Shown here: positions 56,801 to 64,000 of the stretch, piece by piece | Layout of the letters: each line of letters starts with the position of its first letter | Position numbering within the stretch: the first letter of the stretch is position 1 | Source: Tanypteryx hageni | Taxonomy: Eukaryota > Arthropoda > Insecta > Odonata > Petaluridae | Direction of reading: 5' to 3' | Assembly: GCA_028673005.1 (NCBI GenBank) | Contig: CM054112.1 | Span: forward strand, 25,161,624-25,225,623 | DNA length: 64,000 bases | The notes under the pieces: model-generated | Databases searched by the model: none | Told to the model about the DNA's origin: nothing | What the model saw: the letters and a program-made list of their open reading frames with translations, nothing else | Translations under genes and position numbers: made by a program

Positions 56801-58183
56801 CGTCCGCCGATTCCTGCTCCCCCGACCTCCAACGTCCTCTCCCCTTTTGCTGCCCTTCCGGTCTTGCCCTCCGAACGGGTAGCTGGCTGCATCCAAATTA
56901 CGCCGAAGGGGATGATGGCGACATGGATAAGAATCCTCGAATTGAGCGAGTGCCGCCCCCAATTACGCCACAAAAAATGGCCGGGTTGAAAGTGCACGAG
57001 GGCAACGTTGCCACGTTTACCTCCTCTGGAGGAATTGACCCTCAAAGGAAAGTGCAAGCCGCCGCCTCGCGAAAGTCGTTACGAAGTTTACTTGGACGTT
57101 GGCACTATTTCCGAAGTACCTTGCTTATGCCTTATGCGTGTTAACTACATGTAAAAAATAAGGAATATTTTTTAAAATGTGGGCCTATATGTAAGTCTTA
57201 CACCCTTTGAAATAGGTTAAAGGCACAAGAAAAAAATCGTGGAAATCCATTATGTTATTATGTTGTAGAAAACGGGTGATTCATCACTGTCTAATAATGG
57301 TGAGGATAGATGTTCAACCTAATTTATTTTTTATTATAATAACTTTTACAATTAATTTGAAATATTACTCCTTAAATTGTTAGAATTGGGAGTCCAACAT
57401 CACATACTTCTTGGCCATTTAAGGTCATTTTATATCTATATAATATGTGAGAAACATGCTGTTGAAAATTCATTTTTCCACGTTCTTATTAGTGTGGAAC
57501 TCTCCCTCTCGCCGAAACGGAGTCGCCTCGCAGAGAACAACTGTCGCTTTTATTTCTCCCCTAACTTTTCCCGGCCTTCCTTTCCGTCCGAATAATCTTC
57601 GCGCGGCTTCTTTGCCATTCTCATCCACCGCTCTCGACATTCACCTCATCAAGTATAGCAACTGGACGGGAAGTATTCTTTTGTCGAGAATTAAGCCGTT
57701 TAATTTGCAAAACATCCTCTTCAATCTTAGGCGTCCCTATTCTCTCGGAATAGCTCATTTTTTACTATTTCAGTTTCTCGATATCAGCGCGTTACATTTA
57801 GTCCCACAAGTCTCCCATTTACAAGAAGGCCAACCAGGAATACTTCAAATCGTGTTCTTCAAACCGCCGAATTTCCTCTCCGTCGCATCTCAACGATTTG
57901 CGCTGCAGCTCTCATTGACCATAGATCGACTCGACCTTGGTCCGTTCACAAGAGATGAAAAGCGAGAATAAATTTAAGCTCTCGAAGGGCTTTTATTATT
58001 ATTTTTAAAATGAGGCGAGGACTTAAAACGTGGCTCTGAGGGTAGGAGGGAAAAATCGAAGAGAGGTCTTAATAGGAGAGAAAGAGGTGGATTTGTAGGA
58101 TTCCGTAACGAGAGAGAGGGCAGCGTGTGAGCGAGGAAGAGCGTGAAGGAGGAGAGGTCTAGGTAAGGGCGGTAGCTGTTGGA
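53894..58183. other. No gene recognised; C/T-rich islands
   Basis: 54420-54980 is C/T-biased and holds the 24-bp minisatellite; 56770-56880 is a smaller C/T patch. The longest open frame, 57447-57971 (174 codons after an upstream ATG), lacks low complexity but matches no family I know and has no convincing splice signals. The frame 56725-57144 is likewise unassigned. Confidence 0.4.
54530..54600 (+). repeat. 24-bp minisatellite, three units
   Basis: CTCCTCCCCTGCCCCTTCTC plus AATC occurs twice in full and once in part, then degenerates into CCCCTGCC and CCTCCC repeats. Confidence 0.75.
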
Positions 58184-59230
58184 ATGGGAGTAGCTGAAAG
58201 TGGTCGCACTTCGCCTTGGCACTCTCATTATCTCTCGTGGTTGAGGACGTCTGGTGAGTGGAGAGAGGGAGATGGGAGAGAAGGAGGGAGGGAGGTGGGA
58301 GAGAGGGAGATGAGAGAGAGGGAGATGGGAGAGAGGGAGATGGGAGAGTGGGAGGGAGGGAGATGGGAGAGAAGGAGATGGGAGAGAAGGAGATGGGAGA
58401 GAGGGAGGGAGGGAGATGGGAGAGAGGGCGATGGGAGAGAAGGAGATGGGAGAGAGGGAGGAAGGGAGATGGGAGAGAGGGAGATGGGAGAGAAGGAGAT
58501 GGGAGAGAGGGAGATGGGAGAGAGGGAGGGAGGGAGATGGAAGAGAAGGAGATAGAAGGGAGAGAAGGGAGGTAAAAGAGGTTCGAGTCTTCAGATTCTC
58601 GCGATTCACTAGCATCCTCCGCGCCCCGCACGCACCCCTCTCTTCTCTCCGGAATGGAGAGAAAAAATGATCAACAAGATCTCTCTCTCTCTCTCTTCAC
58701 CAGTCATTCCTACCTTTTATACATATGCTATGCGTGAAAAGGGGAGGAAAAGGGAGAGAGTGAGGGGGTAAAATATATTTATTAAGCGTTACACGACTCC
58801 TGGACGGATTGATGTGGCCTGACATTCTAAAAGGTTTCCAACGACTCCTCTCCCACTTCATTCCCTCTCTCTCCTCTTTTCCCTCCTTCGCCTATTCTCT
58901 CCTATCTCAGAGGCCTCTCTTCTTTCCCTCTTTTTACGGCGGCGGACTGGGAGCACAGTAGCCGGATGCCTTGGGGGATGTGAAGAGAAAGGTTGGGGGG
59001 TGGGAGAAGAGACGGAGAGAGGGACGGGGGAGAGGGACAGGGGGTGGGAAAGGTGGGTGCGGACGGGTTGAAAGGAGTGTTTTAGGTAGTCGAGAGGGAG
59101 GAGGAGGATTGCTCGCCACTCTGACCCTATCAACAATTAAGATTACGGTTGTCTCTATAGGGTGTCTCTCTCTCGCTCTCCTCTCTCTCACTCTCTTTCC
59201 ACTTCGCTTCCACTCGTTCCCGTTCCCATT
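58184..59230. other. Purine-rich then pyrimidine-rich island; no gene
   Basis: 58250-58580 is A/G-biased, 58850-58935 is C/T-biased, and 58970-59105 is G-rich again. Open frames on both strands (58184-58670 plus, 57974-58631 minus) are translations of the minisatellite. Confidence 0.5.
58256..58560 (+). repeat. Minisatellite, 15-bp GGAGATGGGAGAGAG unit
   Basis: About 18-20 units of GGAGATGGGAGAGAG or GGAGATGGGAGAGAA, some extended by GGAGGGA. The basic unit is a multiple of three, so frames on both strands stay open and give Met-Gly-Glu-Arg-Glu or Leu-Pro-Ser-Pro-Ser repeats. Confidence 0.9.
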
Positions 59231-62200
59231 TACGGGCGAGATTAAAAAGGTTGATGTTGTCTCTCATGCCGTGTCCTATCATGTACTTGAGAGATTTAAG
59301 GTTTTTACTATCTCATAATTGATTCGGGTCTGATTGTACGCGGACAAATTGCTCCATAAATTCCGTTTTTCGAACGAATTCCTTCTTATCGTTCGTGTCC
59401 CAAGTCGTTGTTTATTCTTTTGAATAAACGTCTGAATCCGAATGGAAATTTCGTTATGATGCGATCGATCTGTAGGCGTAACGTTTGTAAAATTGGGCCT
59501 TAATGCTGTTTAAACTGGATTGTATCTTTAGGATATTAACCTTTGAATGTAACATTCGCGGAGGCGTTATATATTCTTACCGTTTCCTATTCTCTAGTTT
59601 TATTAGCAAAGAAGAAAGATATCGTAGTTTCCTCCGGTAAGCCAAAAATACAACATTACTGCATTCTTTCTCCGTAAAGAATACTTTAAAAGCTGTGACC
59701 TGGTTTCTTTATTGCTGAAGTTTTTCCATGATTGATTTCAAAATGTTTAAGTATTTCGACTAATTTTATTAAATTCCATTGACTTAAGTGGGTGTCATTC
59801 ATTATCATCGCGTTAATTTCCGAGAACTTGTCAATTTTATACTTCCTTAGCGATTATGATCGTGAAATCCGTATATAAATTATCCTGTTGACCACTCTTA
59901 CTGTTTGCACTGTTAAATTCGTATGGAGGCGGTGAAATGTAGTGCAAGGAACGTATATATTTTCACATGTATATTATCTCATCAGGCTGTGCTAAACCGC
60001 CAGTTTTTTCGCTTACTTTGCTGGAGGTTTTTCAACTTACAATTAGTTAATGCGAATCATTTATAACATTTTTGTCATTATATGGCATATTTACTTTCAT
60101 TAACGTGTAAGTTGTACAGGAGACTTTTAAAATATAAGCATCTTCTTTATTTGTTTAGAAGGACTCGTTTTTAAATATTTATAAGACCATGGGACCTATA
60201 GGTAATCTTGTTTTAACCACTTCAAAATAACAGACTGCAGTATTTCATCAACCCTATCACAACTTTATACACTCTTAAAAACGGATTTCGATACTTAAAC
60301 GAAGAGTTTACTCGAACGCGTGTTGTAATTTTATTTTATTTTATGCAATATAGGTTGGTCCTTTCCTTTGAAATGTCTCGTTATTGTAAAGTTTTTGTAA
60401 TAAATGGAGTTGTTTTTTCGCAAAAAACAGTTGTAAAATGTTTGTATGACGAAAAACTCCTTCAGATCGTGAATCTCCTGTGAATTTACTATCGTGTAGT
60501 AGTAGATTTATTGCGACACAATATTTAAATTGGTTATTTTTATTAGCTGATCTGTCGTTGACCAATATATCTGTCTAAGCATCTTTGACTTGAATATGGT
60601 TCGTGCATTGTTAGCGGAGTTTTGTCGTGAAACACAGTATTTGAGGCGCAGTATCCTGACATTGGATAATTTTTCTAAGCATTTTGTTCTGTAATGGGAT
60701 TTTTTTCAATTTTTTTTGTTATAGTTTTATTTACTCGAGTTTTCAGGCAAATCATGATTTTTCCCTTGGGATCTCTCAATATTCGACTATTCAAAATGGA
60801 TACTTTATTTTGGCACACGTTAAATCTTAGATTTCATTATTTTTATAACTGAACTGTTTGGTGAGAGGATCTCTCAAGTTAGAGGGGGGAACTCACATTT
60901 TCATTTCGTACACTAAACTATAAAATTCTTTTTATGTCGTATTAAAATTGGGAAACCATACGTTTTAATGTGTTACAAATTTTCGTATAAGTTCTTGAAA
61001 GATGTGCCAAAGCTGTTGCACCAGCGAGGGTAAATCTCTTTGTTTTCCTTAGTGTTTATGGATGCATTTTACTATTAACGGAGACGTAGAGTTGTTAGCA
61101 CTTATTGCCCCGGGGACTCGTAACCATTACATTGCCATCCGCCACCCGAAGAAGTATTAACTTGCGCAAAACACACAGGATATGATGAAAATGGCTAAAA
61201 GAGAGAGAATGGTGCGATCGTTTGTACTGAGAACATGTGAAATACACTCTAAGAAAGCGATGTATTTAATTACTACTTCCAGTGACTAAGCAGTTGTAAT
61301 TAAACAGCAACTTTACGTTGAATGTTTGGGTATATATCTTAGAGAAATTATAGCCCTAACTATGATGAGTCATGTAGGATACAACGCGGATGCTCTCATT
61401 AACTGTAATGCAAAAAGTAATACTCACTGGCTTATTAAGTATTTTTTCTATAGTTTTGTTTTCCCGAGAAAACGGACTTATAAAAGTGTTAGTGAAAGTT
61501 AAAGTATCATTTTGGTAAGTTGTTGAGAGGTCAATGCAAAAGTATCTAATGGAAATACATCGATGTCCAATAAAGTAATCACTTTCGTTTTTATTTTCAA
61601 ATATTTGAAATTAATATAGAGAATTGCTTTAAAAGACTGAAACTCTTACTGCTATTATCATATCTCAGATTTATGAAGTAATTTATTAATCTAAACCTAA
61701 GCGTGAGCTGATGGAAACTAGTCGAACGCCTTTAACTCCAAAGTTGGTAAACGTGATGAGATAGATTTTGCTCTTACCTATTTACCTACTCTCCATGACT
61801 CGACGTTTCTTCTGTTAGGCTTATTGCTTACTATCCCTAATATATTAAAGTTCGATTTTGTATTGTGAAATTAATTCGTTCATTTTTTATCGTTTAACCG
61901 TCTATGACATCGTTTACTTTCTCTCATCATTAATATATTAACTATAATATTTAACCTTTCATTAACGATTTACTTATCTTTGTTAACGCAAAACAATTGC
62001 GAACTGAAAATGTGCCTTCGGTGTAATTAGTGGCTTTTGTTTTAAAGTCGGCAGGCGTTCTTAAGACGCAATATAGCCGGCTCTTTGTGAGACCTGTTGT
62101 TCAAAGGTGTCCCAGATAGAATTCCGATCTGGTAATACCCAATGTAAATGGACCTTCTGAATACTCCGCGAATGCAGTATTCATGCGATTTGGCTCGATG

Positions 62201-64000
62201 TCAATCTGATGAATAATTAAGCAGCCGTTTACGTTTCTACGTCCCAAGGGTCTGCGAAATCACATTCATGTCCACCTCATAATGGAAGACATTCCGATTG
62301 CCAAGTTCCTCGCCGATTCCATTGTGCGGGGAAGCATAACGACGCATTTTAATGATTCTCGGAGAGAAAAAAAGACGAAGGAGTGCGGTCGACAACGGGT
62401 TAAGTTATGACTTCCTGCCTCCACCCGATATTCGATCGCGAGATAATTATACGGGTGATAAGAGGAATACCCTCCGTCCTGCGGTCGCAAGTTTCTTTTC
62501 TCTCTCATTCGGAGTCGGTACTTACTTTTATTCGTATTTTTAACGCGTCTTTTTAGTTTCGGATGGGTGTTATCGCAGTTTTAATTACGAATTCCTCGCA
62601 CGCCGCCGTTGCGAGTAAAGCGGCAATTGGACTTGGGATTTCCGAATCGGATTCTTCACACTTTAGGGACCCTCGCTGTGCCACTTTCCCTCCCTCCTCC
62701 CTCTCTCTTTCGCAGACTCTTTTCCGACTTAATAATGAAAAGAGGTTTTTCAAACCATCCCGAGAGTTCGGTGTCTTCTTCGAATTCGTCCGCCGCGTGG
62801 AAGCGATCCCACGAGAGCTGTCGGCATAGTCATCTTATCGAAACGAGCATCTCTCCTCAACCTTGAAAGATGAGCGTGAAATTCGCTTCAATTCGTCAGG
62901 CCAGCCACCCTGCGCGCGGAAAATCCCGGGATCGACTTCCGATCCGTGTGTTTTTCGTTTGCGTTTTTGTTCCCCACACCGCTATTCCTAGGAAGAACGT
63001 CGGTTCGAGTTTGGGGCGGGCGGCAGTGGAACGTTTTAATTTATTTGTTAACGAACCGGCTGCAGAAAGAAGGAAACTTTTTGTGATAGGGTCGGAAGAT
63101 GGCTTGTAACGAGGGTAAAATAATCGGTCAAATTTTCGGCGAGTGGAGATGTTAACAAGCTAGTGATAACTTAACCGTATTATTTACGCATATTAACCAC
63201 CGATGGAAATAACGAAATAGCATTAGAATTTTCTTCACGCAGGAAACGGTAAACACGTTTATTGATGAAGCTTGAGGATATTTGTGAAAATCATATCCTC
63301 CAAGGTTTTTGTCACCAAGAGAAAAATTCGAAACATTAAAAAAATTAAAATGTGTTAAGTATATTTGCTTTAATTAACGTAAGCATGAGTAGCGCCCGTA
63401 TCTCTAAATCCTTTTTGAGATAAACAGCTCCAGGTATTCAAGGTGTATGAGTTATTTTTAGAGCTATCAAAGTTCGGTGAGTGAGCGACTCAGAGAAACT
63501 TAAACGCGTAGCATCACCGTCGCTCTTTGCTGAATCATGTTTATGATCGGTGCTTGACAGGATTTGATCACGTGACACTATTATTCACTAGCTTATGTTG
63601 TGATTACACGATAATGTTAACCTTTTATATGACTCCGTTTCTCTTGAAATTGGTTTTTACGGTTGTTATATACATTGAGCCATTGTGTCTTAGCGATCCT
63701 TAGGTTTCCTCATACCATTACCTGAGTTTAATATATATTTTAAATCCTATTGACTCTATTATGTGTGCAGCTGACTCTGAAAAGTGGTGGACGGAATACA
63801 TTCATTCATAGAATGCATGTTAAATTGGACAATTTGTTTTCCCAGACAGGTTCTCATTAATTTTTATCAGAAAATATTAAAAATGTATTTTCGACGTCTT
63901 TGCTGTGGCATTTGGTATTTCTTCAGCTTCTTAATAATATGTTGCTATGGCCTGTAGAGCCTTGTTATATATTAACTTTCCACTCTTATTACGAAATTTA
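59231..64000. other. No gene recognised
   Basis: A/T-rich DNA with a modest G/C rise at 62260-63110. Open frames at 62266-62866 and 62870-63109 overlap on both strands and match nothing I know. A splice-acceptor-like TATGTGTGCAG at about 63760-63770 is followed by a short open stretch without similarity. Confidence 0.4.

Noticed and set aside
57447..57971. 174-codon frame without low complexity
   Set aside because: No recognisable family, no codon-composition change at its borders, and no supporting splice or promoter signal; kept only as unassigned.
57974..58670. Long overlapping open frames on both strands
   Set aside because: Translations of the 15-bp minisatellite (Leu-Pro-Ser-Pro-Ser on one strand, Met-Gly-Glu-Arg-Glu on the other).
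59975..60000. Minus-strand CTGATGAGATAA with a GAAA downstream
   Set aside because: The bases between cannot pair as stem II, and stem I is absent.
63771..63860. Possible exon after TATGTGTGCAG near the right edge
   Set aside because: None of the three frames resembles USP48 or another known protein, and no donor site is convincing.

Overview
This is eukaryotic genomic DNA, most likely from an arthropod (probably an insect) with a large, repeat-rich genome. It is A/T-rich with many short G/C-rich, purine/pyrimidine-biased islands. There is no bacterial-style gene packing and no long open frame outside low-complexity DNA. The mobile elements are of kinds common in arthropods: Penelope-like, Transib, hAT-like, a LINE and tRNA-derived SINEs.

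Only one host coding exon is supported: 23082-23207 on the + strand. It is a 42-codon exon with good splice sites at both ends. Its product resembles part of the ubiquitin-like C-terminal region of ubiquitin carboxyl-terminal hydrolase 48 (USP48). I found neither the preceding exon nor the last one, so most of the window is probably intronic DNA of this gene; the intron after the exon would exceed 40 kb.

Layout. 1-2730: dispersed A/T-rich repeats, a SINE and the first copies of a ~780-bp repeat family. 2733-4618: a TIR element with TA at both ends, holding a broken Penelope-like retroelement with reverse transcriptase and GIY-YIG relics and a hammerhead-ribozyme motif. 5385-10170: two inverted copies of a ~480-bp repeat, enclosing two copies of another repeat and the 3' part of a RAG1-like Transib transposon whose end resembles a V(D)J recombination signal. 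10466-10672: a hairpin element with a decayed hammerhead-like core. 12012-13992: second cluster of the ~780-bp family. 14312-16034: a TIR element and a hAT-like end. 16.2-17.3 kb: a purine block followed by a pyrimidine block. 19481-20186: SINE and LINE relics. 23.1 kb: the USP48-like exon. 25.9-41 kb: pyrimidine-rich islands, one more dispersed repeat and a SINE-like relic. 41527-46668: a 5.1-kb array of ~780-bp units in both orientations. 50168-50585 and 58256-58560: minisatellites. 53323-53538: a small element with perfect 32-bp inverted ends and a well-formed hammerhead motif.

The genes do not form a pathway. The window is one exon in a landscape of decayed transposons. The most notable signals are the hammerhead ribozyme motifs, two of which lie in hairpin-forming elements, and the Transib end with its heptamer/24-bp spacer/nonamer layout.
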